From the NCBI GenBank assembly GCA_019637645.1, contig JAHBVH010000035.1, forward strand, positions 1 to 64,000: a stretch of DNA of 64,000 nt. Direction: 5' to 3'. Every line of letters starts with the position of its first letter. Positions within the stretch are counted from its first letter, which is position 1. Under the pieces are notes generated by a model. It was not told where the DNA came from. It did not search any database and worked only from the letters and a program-made list of their open reading frames with translations. Positions 1 to 8,138 of this stretch are shown here, piece after piece. This DNA comes from Caldilineaceae bacterium (GTDB taxonomy: Bacteria; Chloroflexota; Anaerolineae; Caldilineales; Caldilineaceae). Both the position numbers and the translations under genes were made by a program.

Positions 1-699
1 CACTTGCTCACCAAACTGTTCATGATTCATGTGCCCAGTGGACCGCCCCTGGAAGCCAAAGGTGTGGTCCAGGGCAACTACGTTGAAGGGTTTGCCATAG
101 CTGATCAATGCTTGCCAAGTCTCTTCCAAGAGTTCACTCGTGTCGGTGCCATAAAAGAGGACTCGTCCGGCTTGCTCGATCACATAGAGCATGGCCGTTA
201 ACGGGGGCGCATGGGTAGCTTTGACACTGAATACTTGATAGGGGCCAACGGCAAAGTGTTGAAAAGGCTCAATTGCTGTTGCCACCAGATTCAGCCGTTC
301 GCTCACGGTTGGGTCGAGCAAGCCAGCGGGGGGTAGATCGCGTGTGAGCTGGGCCGCGGCCTTTTGTAACGCGCCCAAGGACGCATAGTAGTGCAAGCGC
401 GGCGTCCCATGAACACCACAGTAGGCACTGCGCGAGACAAGGTGGCTTGGCTCGAGATGATCCTCATGTTCATGGGTTTGCAGGCAATAATGCAGTTTGG
501 CTAGCGAGCGGCCATGCTGTTGGGCCGCTGCCATGAGATCTGGTCCCAAGTCGATCAAAAGATCGTCGTTGATGAGGGCAGAACTGCGTTTGCGTAAACT
601 GGGGCCACCCGCGGCCCGCGCTCCTTCACAATTTTCACAATGACAAAAAGCGTTGGGAAAGCCTTCGGATGCAGCCGTTCCCAAAAATATAAGACGCAT
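1..699 (-). CDS. MBL-fold metallo-hydrolase (PhnP-like phosphodiesterase), 3' end cut by window edge
   Basis: The reading frame starts at an ATG at 697-699 on the minus strand and stays open for 233 codons to the window edge, so the C-terminus is missing. An AAGGA-type ribosome site lies upstream. The N-terminus carries a Cys cluster (CHCENCEGARAAGG), a pattern typical of PhnP-related metallo-beta-lactamase-fold enzymes. The metal motif HEHEDH follows near residue 80 and matches HxHxDH exactly. Members of this family hydrolyse cyclic phosphodiesters such as 5-phosphoribosyl 1,2-cyclic phosphate, or related nucleotides, in the cytoplasm. No phosphonate (phn) genes are nearby, so a role in C-P lyase metabolism is not supported and the substrate is unknown. 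The fold assignment is firm. Confidence 0.85.
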   Translation of the reverse strand, partial: MRLIFLGTAASEGFPNAFCHCENCEGARAAGGPSLRKRSSALINDDLLIDLGPDLMAAAQQHGRSLAKLHYCLQTHEHEDHLEPSHLVSRSAYCGVHGTPRLHYYASLGALQKAAAQLTRDLPPAGLLDPTVSERLNLVATAIEPFQHFAVGPYQVFSVKATHAPPLTAMLYVIEQAGRVLFYGTDTSELLEETWQALISYGKPFNVVALDHTFGFQGRSTGHMNHEQFGEQV

Positions 700-810
700 G
701 GTGGTTGGTTCCTTTTCCTCAAGGTGTTTCGACTTGGTTGGTTGTCGCAAAGAGTTGTTAAGCAGTGGTTAGCTGCTCGGTCTATGGTATGACGCTTTTC
801 TGACAAGGTG

Positions 811-839
811 TTGTCAATTGATCGTAATGGTAGAATTAT
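811..839 (+). promoter_or_regulatory. possible sigma70-type promoter upstream of zwf
   Basis: TTGTCA at 811-816 and AATTAT at 834-839 are separated by 17 bp, about 110 bp upstream of the preferred zwf start. The -10 element is poor, so this is only a candidate. Confidence 0.25.
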
Positions 840-954
840 CACACCGACTTGGCATGGGCAATGTTATGCTAAGCCAAGATCAAGTGTCTCATCGGGCATA
901 GTGCGATCCTAGTCTAGGCTGAGCCTGACTCAGTTGGCAAAGTACGAGGTTTCC

Positions 955-2394
955 ATGCAGGAAGAGCTACCTACAACGATTATTATTTTCGGGGCATCGG
1001 GCGATCTAACCCGCCGCAAATTGATTCCCGCGCTCTATAACTCCTTTCGCAAAGAGCGACTGCCAGCGCATTGGCAGATCGTTGGTTTTGCACGGCGTCC
1101 TTGGGATGATCAAGCCTTTCGCGAGCCATTGCAGCGCGGTGTTGAAGAATTTGGCGAGGCGTATGAAGAGAAGATCTGGCACGACTTTGCCGAGAAAATT
1201 CACTACTTTCAAGGCAACCTCGATGCGCCCGAAGATTATGCCCGCTTAGATGAGTTTTTGCGCAAGCTAGAGGGAGGGCCAGCCAAACGGCTCTACTATT
1301 TGGCGACTTCCCCCGATTTTTATGGCCCCGCCGCAACGGCTTTAGGCGAGGCCGGGATGGCCGACGAAACCGAAGGCCCGCGCAATTTGGTGATCGAAAA
1401 GCCCTTTGGTCATGATCTCGCCAGTGCGTTGGCGCTCAATAAACTCATCCATACCCATTGGTCCGAAAGCCAGCTCTATCGGATTGATCACTATCTGGGC
1501 AAAGAGACGGCACAGAATATTTTATTTTTGCGTTTTGCCAACGCGATCTTTGAACCGCTGTGGAATCGTAATTATATCAAGCATATTCAGATCACGGTGG
1601 CCGAGACGGTCGATGTGGGCAGCCGAGCTGGCTATTATGACGAGGCGGGCGTGCTGCGAGATATGTTTCAAAATCACCTCTTGCAACTGTTGACCTTGGT
1701 GGCGATGGAACCGCCTGCCCCTTCCAACGCCACCACGCTGCGCGATGAAAAGGTGAAGGTCCTCTCCGCGGTGCGGCCCATCGCTTGTGCAGATACGGTG
1801 CGCGCCCAGTACGAAGGGTATCAGCAGGCGTCAGGGGTGGCGGAAAATTCACAAACCCCAACCTTTGCTGCCCTAAAGCTCTATGTCGATAACTGGCGTT
1901 GGCAGGGGGTGCCCTTTTATTTGCGTTCTGGCAAAGCCCTAGCCAAGAAGCATTCGGAAATTGCTATCGTCTTCAATCGCCCACCGCTGGCGCTCTTTGG
2001 TCTGGTAAATCGCCGTACCCCCAACATTCTCTCGATCTTGGTGCAGCCCGACGAAGGGGTTCATCTGACCTTTGAAGCCAAAGTGCCCGACTCCAGCCAA
2101 GAGATGCGCACGGTTGACTTGGAGTTCCATTACCGCGATGCTTTCCCCGATCTCCCACTGCCTGATGCTTATGAACGGCTCTTGCTCGATGCCTTGAACG
2201 GTGATGCCATGCTCTTTGCGCGGAATGATGAAATTATTCAAGCTTGGGAAATTATCGACCCCGTGTTGCAAGGGTGGGACGGAGCCGATGCCCCGCCCCT
2301 GGTCACCTATGCCGCCGGTAGCTGGGGTCCTCAAGCGGCGGAAAAGCTATTAGCCAAGGATGGCCACCATTGGCTTGTGAGCGAACATGGATGA
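955..2394 (+). CDS. zwf: glucose-6-phosphate 1-dehydrogenase
   Basis: This enzyme oxidises glucose 6-phosphate to 6-phosphogluconolactone with NAD(P)+, the entry step of the oxidative pentose phosphate pathway. The 479-residue product has the usual family length. The N-terminal Rossmann motif GASGDLTRRKL lies near residue 13. The active-site signature RIDHYLGKETAQN, with the substrate-binding Lys and catalytic His, lies near residue 178. A TTG at 934 would add seven residues, but the ATG at 955 is preferred because GAGG sits five bases upstream of it and the TTG lacks a ribosome site. No 6-phosphogluconolactonase or 6-phosphogluconate dehydrogenase gene is adjacent. It converges on the DinB-like gene with a gap of only about 20 bp. 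Confidence 0.96.
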   Translation: MQEELPTTIIIFGASGDLTRRKLIPALYNSFRKERLPAHWQIVGFARRPWDDQAFREPLQRGVEEFGEAYEEKIWHDFAEKIHYFQGNLDAPEDYARLDEFLRKLEGGPAKRLYYLATSPDFYGPAATALGEAGMADETEGPRNLVIEKPFGHDLASALALNKLIHTHWSESQLYRIDHYLGKETAQNILFLRFANAIFEPLWNRNYIKHIQITVAETVDVGSRAGYYDEAGVLRDMFQNHLLQLLTLVAMEPPAPSNATTLRDEKVKVLSAVRPIACADTVRAQYEGYQQASGVAENSQTPTFAALKLYVDNWRWQGVPFYLRSGKALAKKHSEIAIVFNRPPLALFGLVNRRTPNILSILVQPDEGVHLTFEAKVPDSSQEMRTVDLEFHYRDAFPDLPLPDAYERLLLDALNGDAMLFARNDEIIQAWEIIDPVLQGWDGADAPPLVTYAAGSWGPQAAEKLLAKDGHHWLVSEHG

Positions 2395-2417
2395 TGCGCT
2401 CGGCCCAGCGCGTGCCG

Positions 2418-2861
2418 TTACTTTTCTTGTTTTTGGGCGGCCAGCGCACGTTGGGCGGCGGCTAAATAGGCTTGTTCGACTTCCAATATATGTTCTATCA
2501 CGCGGTGGGAAGACCACCCGCCATCGTCGGGCTGCTGGCTGGCTGTTGCATCGGTGAGACCCACGGTGGCGGCCAGGAGTTGTCCCCACGCGCGTTCAGC
2601 CTCGGCCAACATGCGTTGGGGCATGGTCGGCCCGGTGCCTGTCTTCTGGCGGGCATCTTCTAATTGATTAGTATGTTCCCGCATGTGTTCGCCAAAGCGC
2701 AGCAGAATCCGCCGCAAATCGTCCCACCGTTTCAGGTCGGTCGGTATGGAAAAGTCATTTTCCGTGACATCTTGCAGGGTGGCAAGGGTTTCTTGGCGCA
2801 CCAAGCGGATCTGTGCGAGCAGTGCGTCGATCTGTTGCCGTTCGTTGGATTCTTCAGCCAT
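2418..2861 (-). CDS. DinB/YfiT-like four-helix protein
   Basis: A 147-residue protein with the helical character and length of the DinB/YfiT superfamily (metal-dependent thiol S-transferases and relatives). It contains amphipathic helices, a His in FGEHMREHTNQ near residue 80 and a C-terminal helix with SSHRVIEHILEVEQAYL. In this superfamily three scattered His residues bind a metal, and the spaced His residues here fit that pattern. An upstream in-frame GTG at 2873 is possible; the ATG at 2861 is chosen because GGGA precedes it. The substrate is unknown. A second, more typical DinB-like protein is encoded at 33605-34168. Confidence 0.6.
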   Translation of the reverse strand: MAEESNERQQIDALLAQIRLVRQETLATLQDVTENDFSIPTDLKRWDDLRRILLRFGEHMREHTNQLEDARQKTGTGPTMPQRMLAEAERAWGQLLAATVGLTDATASQQPDDGGWSSHRVIEHILEVEQAYLAAAQRALAAQKQEK

Positions 2862-2895
2862 TGTGTTTCCCACTTCTTTCTACCTGGTAGCGCGC

Positions 2896-3774
2896 TTAGC
2901 GAATCGGGGTAATGGTTTGATTGGGGCCAAAATGGCGGGCAACGGGCAGGCCATGCTCTTGACACCATTGTTTGAGGGGATTGGCCCCACCGTTGGGCTG
3001 AAAACTGAGTTCATCGTCCCAAGCCTCGCCCACCAAGTAGCGTTCGAGGGGAGAGAGCTTCTCGACAAAGGCTGCTTCCTGTTTGCGGAAGTCCATGGGC
3101 ATGACCCAGCGATAGCCATAGCCGATCATAACCCCTTTGCGAATCCTGGTGGAGAGGTTGGTCGCGCCCGCGTGCCAAGTCCGATTCTCAAAGATGAGAC
3201 AATCACCTGGTTGGAGTAAGGGCTCGACCGTATTGGCCGGATCAACCTGCCCCGGGGGGATCTCGATCGGTTCTTGGAGATGGTTACTGCCAGGCGCGAC
3301 CAAGGTTGCCCCGCTGTTGGGTTCGCTCAGGTCGGTAAAGTAATAGGCACATTTGAGTTCAATGCGCGGAATGCTATAGTGCCCCAGATCGTGCATGGCT
3401 TGGGCATAGTCACGGTGCCAGCCCGGTGTGCGGTGGGTCGTGGGGGTGCCAACGGGATCAGGGTGTTTGTAGATGAGGTGGGAGGTCATTAAATGGAGAT
3501 TGGCCCCCAATAGCTGCACCACAATCGGCAGGATGGTGGGATGGGTCATAAGGGGAAGGTAGGCGTCATCCAGCGTCACACAGTTGCGGAATCCATCATA
3601 GAGCCCATTGGGCGTGCGCTGGCGGTTGACCTTCTGATCGCTGGCAATCAAGCGGTCACTGGCTTCGATCAAGGTGGCGATGGTCGCCCTATCTAGGGCA
3701 TTGCGCACAACCAGATAGCCTTGTTGATCGAACTGTGCTAACTGCGCTGGTGTGATTGGGTTATAGGTCAACAT
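2896..3774 (-). CDS. phytanoyl-CoA dioxygenase (PhyH) family Fe(II)/2-oxoglutarate oxygenase
   Basis: A 292-residue oxygenase of the PhyH family, which uses Fe(II), O2 and 2-oxoglutarate to hydroxylate small molecules. The facial triad is visible: the HxD pair in TPGWHRDYAQ near residue 130, and the distal His in FENRTWHAGATN near residue 215, followed by an Arg (TRIRKG) suited to binding 2-oxoglutarate. The N-terminus (QFDQQGYLVVRNAL) is the usual PhyH opening. The start at 3774 is chosen because AAGGAACGAGG lies just upstream; the open frame extends 31 codons further but that extension is not protein-like. The substrate cannot be deduced; bacterial members act on diverse secondary metabolites. 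Confidence 0.88.
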   Translation of the reverse strand: MLTYNPITPAQLAQFDQQGYLVVRNALDRATIATLIEASDRLIASDQKVNRQRTPNGLYDGFRNCVTLDDAYLPLMTHPTILPIVVQLLGANLHLMTSHLIYKHPDPVGTPTTHRTPGWHRDYAQAMHDLGHYSIPRIELKCAYYFTDLSEPNSGATLVAPGSNHLQEPIEIPPGQVDPANTVEPLLQPGDCLIFENRTWHAGATNLSTRIRKGVMIGYGYRWVMPMDFRKQEAAFVEKLSPLERYLVGEAWDDELSFQPNGGANPLKQWCQEHGLPVARHFGPNQTITPIR

Positions 3775-3878
3775 CCTCGTTCCTTTTTCTCGCGCTTCTT
3801 TGATACGTGCCACGATGAGGCACAAAAAGACACATAGACGCCGACGCCGCGCTTCGTGCCGTTTCATCGCCCTTCGTG

Positions 3879-4448
3879 TTAACTTTTATCTTTTGTGGGG
3901 AGTCCTGGTACATCCAAGTGTGCTTGGCCGGCTGTGGGCAGGCGACAGAGTTGTTCCACGACTTCAGCGATGGTCAACTTGCCCTGTTGAAGCTGTTGGT
4001 AGAGTTCGGCACGACTGGCCTGACCAAAGGGCCAAGTCGTCGCCTGAGTCCAGGCAACGGTCGTGGTTGCCGTAAAAGCATCGGCGATCCGCTGGCGCAG
4101 CCACCAAAGTAGATCCGCTGGTAGGGCATCTGGGGCATAGAAACGCGCCTCCACCGTTTCATCTGTCGTGGTGAGCAAGGTCCCGCCCATGGGCTCGCCA
4201 GCAAAGAGGACTGCATGTGCGCCTTGCCCCCAGGTCGGACGTGAGTATACACCGACAACGCGGTTGAGGGTGATTGCTAACCCAGTCTCCTCAGCCGCTT
4301 CGCGAATGGCCGCTTGCGCCAGCGATTCATGCGCTTCAATCGCGCCGCCCGGCAAGCACCACACCGGCAGATCGGCCCGCTTAGTCAATAAGATCTGCCC
4401 TGCTTGGATAATTGCCACTTCAACCCCAAAGGTGATCGCCATGCTCAT
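3879..4448 (-). CDS. Nudix hydrolase
   Basis: A 189-residue Nudix protein. The Nudix box GX5EX7REUXEEXGU is complete in GGAIEAHESLAQ followed by AAIREAAEETGL, near residues 38-60. These enzymes hydrolyse nucleoside diphosphates linked to another moiety, and the box residues bind Mg2+. The start at 4448 follows a strong purine-rich ribosome site (GGAGGGGGGAAC). The C-terminal ~50 residues, after the Nudix fold, contain a small helical segment (ASRAELYQQLQQGKLTIAEV) that might interact with a partner. The substrate is not predictable from the box alone. Confidence 0.9.
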   Translation of the reverse strand: MSMAITFGVEVAIIQAGQILLTKRADLPVWCLPGGAIEAHESLAQAAIREAAEETGLAITLNRVVGVYSRPTWGQGAHAVLFAGEPMGGTLLTTTDETVEARFYAPDALPADLLWWLRQRIADAFTATTTVAWTQATTWPFGQASRAELYQQLQQGKLTIAEVVEQLCRLPTAGQAHLDVPGLPTKDKS

Positions 4449-4476
4449 GTTCCCCCCTCCGACCTCTACTCCTCTG

Positions 4477-5157
4477 TCACTCGACGAGCAAGCGCCCAAC
4501 GTCACAAGAATGGGCATCGCAATACCAGAGCACGCCCTCATGGATCGTCAGGCCATGCACTTCTGCTGGTCCTTCCACACGAATTGTTGAATAGACGCGG
4601 CCATCGTCCGTCCCGAGGAGGCTCACCGCCCCAGAGGAGGTGTCCGCCGCCCATAATTTCCCATCTGGCCCCCAGGCCAAGCCATGCACGCGCAACCCTG
4701 GCGTGCGAAACCGCTGGACTTCTTGCCAGGTTTCGGGGTCCATCACATGGACAAATTGGGAAGGCGGCGAGGCCACATAGAGCTTACCATCGCGCCATTC
4801 AAGGCCGTGCGCACCCGTTTGCTGGGCATCGGCGGCCCCTTCGCGCCAGGCCACCACCCCGGAACCGGGTGAATCATATTTGGCAACCGTCTTCCCTGTG
4901 GTGAGATCGAGCTTCGCGATCTTGCATTCATAGGTGGAGGCGATCCACAGATAGCCACCGCCAATGGTGATACCGCTGGAGTGGACGGTGTCGGTTTGGG
5001 CTTCGAAGAGGACTTGGCCGGTCGTATAGTCGACGCGATAGACTTTGTGATCGACCTGATCGATGCACCATAAGCCATCGGGAGCCGCTTGAATCCCATT
5101 TGGCTGTGCTCCAGGGCTTTTGAACAATTTTTCGACGCGTGCAATCGCAAATGGCAT
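4477..5157 (-). CDS. SMP-30/PQQ-like beta-propeller protein
   Basis: A 226-residue cytoplasmic protein (no signal peptide) made of recurring beta-propeller units of the form GLWCIDQVDHKVYRVD, YLWIASTYECKIAKLD, KLYVASPPSQFVHVMD and KLWAADTSSGAVSLL. This resembles the SMP-30/gluconolactonase/LRE-like and Vgb-type propeller groups. The start at 5157 has AAAGGAG at good spacing. Members include lactonases and streptogramin lyases, but none of their catalytic residues can be assigned here with certainty. It sits 28 bp upstream of the Nudix gene in the same direction and may be co-transcribed with it. Confidence 0.7.
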   Translation of the reverse strand: MPFAIARVEKLFKSPGAQPNGIQAAPDGLWCIDQVDHKVYRVDYTTGQVLFEAQTDTVHSSGITIGGGYLWIASTYECKIAKLDLTTGKTVAKYDSPGSGVVAWREGAADAQQTGAHGLEWRDGKLYVASPPSQFVHVMDPETWQEVQRFRTPGLRVHGLAWGPDGKLWAADTSSGAVSLLGTDDGRVYSTIRVEGPAEVHGLTIHEGVLWYCDAHSCDVGRLLVE

Positions 5158-5273
5158 GGTGACTCCTTTGGTGGGATAGATTCTATCGCAAACAAATAGG
5201 CATTCCAATGCGGATCCGGCCTGCGTTTGCTATGGGGAGCTTTCACCAAGCCAGATGCGGGTAGGCAACCTAG

Positions 5274-5329
5274 TTAAAAGTCGCACTTTGGCGGCTGCTT
5301 TTACACGAGCGCGATTGTGCGACTTTTAA
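5274..5329. repeat. inverted repeat with 13-bp arms
   Basis: The 13-base arm TTAAAAGTCGCAC at 5274-5286 is repeated in perfect inverse at 5317-5329, with a 30-bp loop. It lies between the acidic-protein gene and the beta-propeller gene. It could be a transcription terminator hairpin or a tiny element with terminal inverted repeats and TTAA ends. No second copy was seen in this window. Confidence 0.6.
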
Positions 5330-5355
5330 GGGGTTTATCGATTAGGGAAAATCCG

Positions 5356-5793
5356 CTATTCGGTTGGCAGCTCATCCCATTCGCCGACGGTCCAAGCGCT
5401 GACGAGTAGGTAGAGTTGTGGCTGATTGGGCTGTCCCAGTACAAGAATGAGGGCATTATCCTCATCGACAGCAATCTCGATAAGGGTAATACCGTTCGTT
5501 TTTAGGCTCGTTAGCCGCTCCTGAACGGTTGCTAGCCCTTCAATTGGTTCGCTGTCAATGGTGGGGTAGCAGACGGTGCTGTAGAGCTCAAAGTAGACGC
5601 CACTTTCGAGATAGAGATCAATGTCAAAGTTGAACTGGCCCGGAGGAACCTCTCCATCGTCCTCCATAATATCGCCCAGTGATTCCTCCCAGACCTCGAC
5701 ATGGACGATGCGATCATCGATCAAATCGGCCAACTCTTCATAGAGTTCGTCATCAATTTCGGTATAGAGATCAACTTCAGGAAATTCAGACAT
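5356..5793 (-). CDS. small acidic hypothetical protein
   Basis: A 145-residue, strongly acidic protein with no recognised domain. The N-terminal half is rich in Asp/Glu and aromatic residues (LYTEIDDELYEELADLIDD). The C-terminal half looks like alternating strands, e.g. ALILVLGQPNQPQLYLLVSA. No signal peptide or membrane segment is visible. It begins three bases after the stop codon of the M23 peptidase gene, so the two are almost certainly translated from one transcript. The pairing suggests a role with that peptidase, for instance as an immunity or cofactor-like partner, but that is inference. Confidence 0.75.
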   Translation of the reverse strand: MSEFPEVDLYTEIDDELYEELADLIDDRIVHVEVWEESLGDIMEDDGEVPPGQFNFDIDLYLESGVYFELYSTVCYPTIDSEPIEGLATVQERLTSLKTNGITLIEIAVDEDNALILVLGQPNQPQLYLLVSAWTVGEWDELPTE

Positions 5794-5796
5794 GGT

Positions 5797-6906
5797 TTAT
5801 GCTTCGCCTTCTGCTGCCGTTGTGGGCAGCGTTGGTCCAATGACGATCATGCGCGTGGGAATAGTCATTGGTTCTTCAAAATATTGCCCGCCGGCCGTAA
5901 AGTGACTAAATTTGACAGGGAGCCCTTGGTCGATAAAAGGGTTAGGGCCTTCCATCAAGTGAAAATGGAGATGGGGGCCGGGTGAATGGCCGCTACTACC
6001 GACGCGGCCAAGTAACGTCCCCCGCCGGATCATCTCGCCTTCATTCACTTGGATACTCGCCTGTTGGAGCGCCCCGTAGTAGCTAAATTCACCATTGGCA
6101 TGGCTGATGGCAATGGCATTGCCCAAGAGCCGCCGTGGATCATCGCGGAACATGCGTGGATTGGGGGGTACGCCGGGTGGCAGATCGGGCATGTCGTAAC
6201 AGACATAGGCGATCTTGCCCCCGGCTGTGGCATAGACCGGTTGATCCCAACTGTAGTGATCTTCCAACGCCATGCCCGTACCGCGAAAAAAGTTATTGTC
6301 TGGCCCCAGCTTGACAAAATCGAGGGCGTAGGTTTGGCTAAAGACCTCCTGCTTATGGCGGTCGCTCCAATCCGCGGCTTGGATCGCCCACCAAGCCCCT
6401 CGCAGCGGAAAGTGCAGATCGGTCTTGTTCTCATGATAGTGGACGGGAATTTGCAGGATCGCTTGGGCTTTATGGCCCTGTTGCTCAAGCCGCCCCACCA
6501 CCGTCACCTGAACCATGGTGAGCGGCTCATAGCCATGGAGCATAAAATGGAGCCCTTGGAGGGCCAACCCGGTGCCTGCTGGAATGGTGAGATCCTCGCC
6601 ACCCAGGCGTTGGCGGATCAGCCGCGCTGGCCAGCGTTGTTCAAAGAGCAACTGGTGATCGTTATAGCCTTCAATCACCATGCCGCTGAGGCTGATATTT
6701 TCCTTGATCGCGGTAATCCCCAGATCAAAAGCGACCTCTTGCATGGGGGCAAGGAGCGGAAATGGCATTTGCGTATAGCGAGCTGCAATTAAGCGCGTTG
6801 GGCGGCTTTCAATTGTAAGATGAGCTGCTTCCTCGGCTTGCTCACCCGTCATAGAGCTGGGCGCGGCTTGTCCAGACGGTGTTGGTAATGATTGTGGTGT
6901 ATCCAA
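5797..6906 (-). CDS. M23-family (LytM-type) metallopeptidase-like protein
   Basis: A 369-residue protein whose C-terminal ~160 residues are an M23/LytM domain: [12 protein letters not shown] near 216-227, [14 protein letters not shown] near 267-280, and the zinc motif PHLHFH at 311-316. The first conserved His of classical M23 enzymes is not obvious, so activity is uncertain. The N-terminal ~200 residues resemble no family I recognise. There is no signal peptide, odd for a cell-wall hydrolase. Translation is assigned to a TTG at 6906 because AGGAG lies eight bases upstream; no better ATG exists near it. It is the second gene of a tight operon with the Cys-cluster protein upstream and the acidic protein downstream. 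Confidence 0.82.
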   Translation of the reverse strand: MDTPQSLPTPSGQAAPSSMTGEQAEEAAHLTIESRPTRLIAARYTQMPFPLLAPMQEVAFDLGITAIKENISLSGMVIEGYNDHQLLFEQRWPARLIRQRLGGEDLTIPAGTGLALQGLHFMLHGYEPLTMVQVTVVGRLEQQGHKAQAILQIPVHYHENKTDLHFPLRGAWWAIQAADWSDRHKQEVFSQTYALDFVKLGPDNNFFRGTGMALEDHYSWDQPVYATAGGKIAYVCYDMPDLPPGVPPNPRMFRDDPRRLLGNAIAISHANGEFSYYGALQQASIQVNEGEMIRRGTLLGRVGSSGHSPGPHLHFHLMEGPNPFIDQGLPVKFSHFTAGGQYFEEPMTIPTRMIVIGPTLPTTAAEGEA

Positions 6907-6935
6907 TCCAATAACTCCTGTCCTCCGAACGGATC

Positions 6936-7967
6936 TTAGCGGCCCTGGCGAATCTGATGGCTCAGGGGCTGGCGCTCTCGGATAAAATTCAAGAAAAAAG
7001 CACGTTCTTGATCACGTTCCTGGCGGCGACGAGGATGCTCGCCGCCCACGACACCATAGATCAAGGTTAAGAGCAGTTTGGCCTCGGCGGGGGCTAACCG
7101 ATAATAAGTTTCTTCGGTTTCTAAATTGTCAAGCCTTTCCCAGCGGTCGATCCAATTATTCAAATAGAGGGTATAACAATGGCGACAGCGCCAAACGCTA
7201 AAGGTCTGTTTATCCCCTTCGGGCGTTGCGACGGTGAGCGCGCCCAGATTAGCTATGCGGGCCTGACAGACAAAGCAAGGCTCGGTTCCTGCCCCAACGC
7301 CGCTGCGCTCTAAAAAGAGGGTAGCCCAATCACGCGGGGGCTCGGCACCCCAGCGGGCCGCCAAACGCTTCCAGAGCCGCCGCCAAACCGGGAGCCGAAT
7401 CTCGGCGCTTTCCGCCACTTTGCGCATGGGGGGCATGGCTTGCCGGTCAACCGGTGTGGTGGGTGTATGCGCGGGGGTTGGCAACTGGGGCGATTGCCAA
7501 CGCGGGCAGGCCAGTGCCAGCGCTGATTGGAGGGCCAAGGTGGGGGGCAATGGCGCGTCTGGCATATCCACCAACGGGATAGCAACAGCGGTGGGTTGCC
7601 ATGCACAGGTACCCGTCGGTAGCTCATCGGGCGTGACGACAGGGCTGGGCTGCCAAAAACGACAGCTGCCACAACTAATGAGGCGCAAACCTTGTTGGAG
7701 GAGTTCGTCCTGCAACTTCTGGTTGAAAGCGCCGACCAGTGGTTCGGCTAAGTGCAATAATGGCTGTGGCTCATCCGTGGTTGCGCCCACGGGGGCCGGA
7801 TAAGCCACACAGGCGGCAGGGTCGTCATACCAAGCTAGTTGGAGCCACTGTCGCGCTTGGCCCGTAAGTGCTTCAACCTGCACCCGTTGAAAGCGGGAAG
7901 TACGCGTGCCCGGGAAAACACCGGACATGGTTTGCAAATTAAAGCGTTGAACCGTCTCTTTGGCCAT
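6936..7967 (-). CDS. hypothetical protein with paired-Cys (zinc-ribbon-like) clusters
   Basis: A 343-residue protein of unknown function and the first gene of the operon with the M23-like and acidic proteins. It has three Cys-pair sites: CGSC near residue 110, CFVC near 245 and CRHC near 275. The last two could together form a four-Cys zinc ribbon. A Pro-rich linker separates the halves (near residues 150-190). The C-terminus is Arg/Glu-rich ([17 protein letters not shown]). There are no membrane segments or signal peptide. The ATG at 7967 is used; an in-frame TTG lies two codons earlier. No ribosome site is clear. Confidence 0.7.
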   Translation of the reverse strand: MAKETVQRFNLQTMSGVFPGTRTSRFQRVQVEALTGQARQWLQLAWYDDPAACVAYPAPVGATTDEPQPLLHLAEPLVGAFNQKLQDELLQQGLRLISCGSCRFWQPSPVVTPDELPTGTCAWQPTAVAIPLVDMPDAPLPPTLALQSALALACPRWQSPQLPTPAHTPTTPVDRQAMPPMRKVAESAEIRLPVWRRLWKRLAARWGAEPPRDWATLFLERSGVGAGTEPCFVCQARIANLGALTVATPEGDKQTFSVWRCRHCYTLYLNNWIDRWERLDNLETEETYYRLAPAEAKLLLTLIYGVVGGEHPRRRQERDQERAFFLNFIRERQPLSHQIRQGR

Positions 7968-8019
7968 GGACAATCAGTCAGTTCCAGGGACGCGGAAGAA
8001 TACAGATTTCTCAAGAATA

Positions 8020-8055
8020 TCCGCGCTAATCCGCGTACATCCGCGTCCTATTGTT
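8020..8055. repeat. short ATCCGCG-type tandem repeat
   Basis: ATCCGCG occurs three times at about 10-bp spacing in the gap between the Cys-cluster gene and the binding-protein gene. This pattern recurs in intergenic DNA of many environmental bacteria, but its role is unknown. Confidence 0.45.
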
Positions 8056-8138
8056 CGCACACCGGAAACGCGCTTGCTTCATTGTACATCAACGCTTTTG
8101 GCCGCCCAAACTTGGCTACAATTCCCGGCTCTCGCGGC

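Noticed and set aside
2683..3219. 178-codon rightward open frame
   Set aside because: It lies opposite the real DinB-like and PhyH genes, has a composition unlike protein and no ribosome site.
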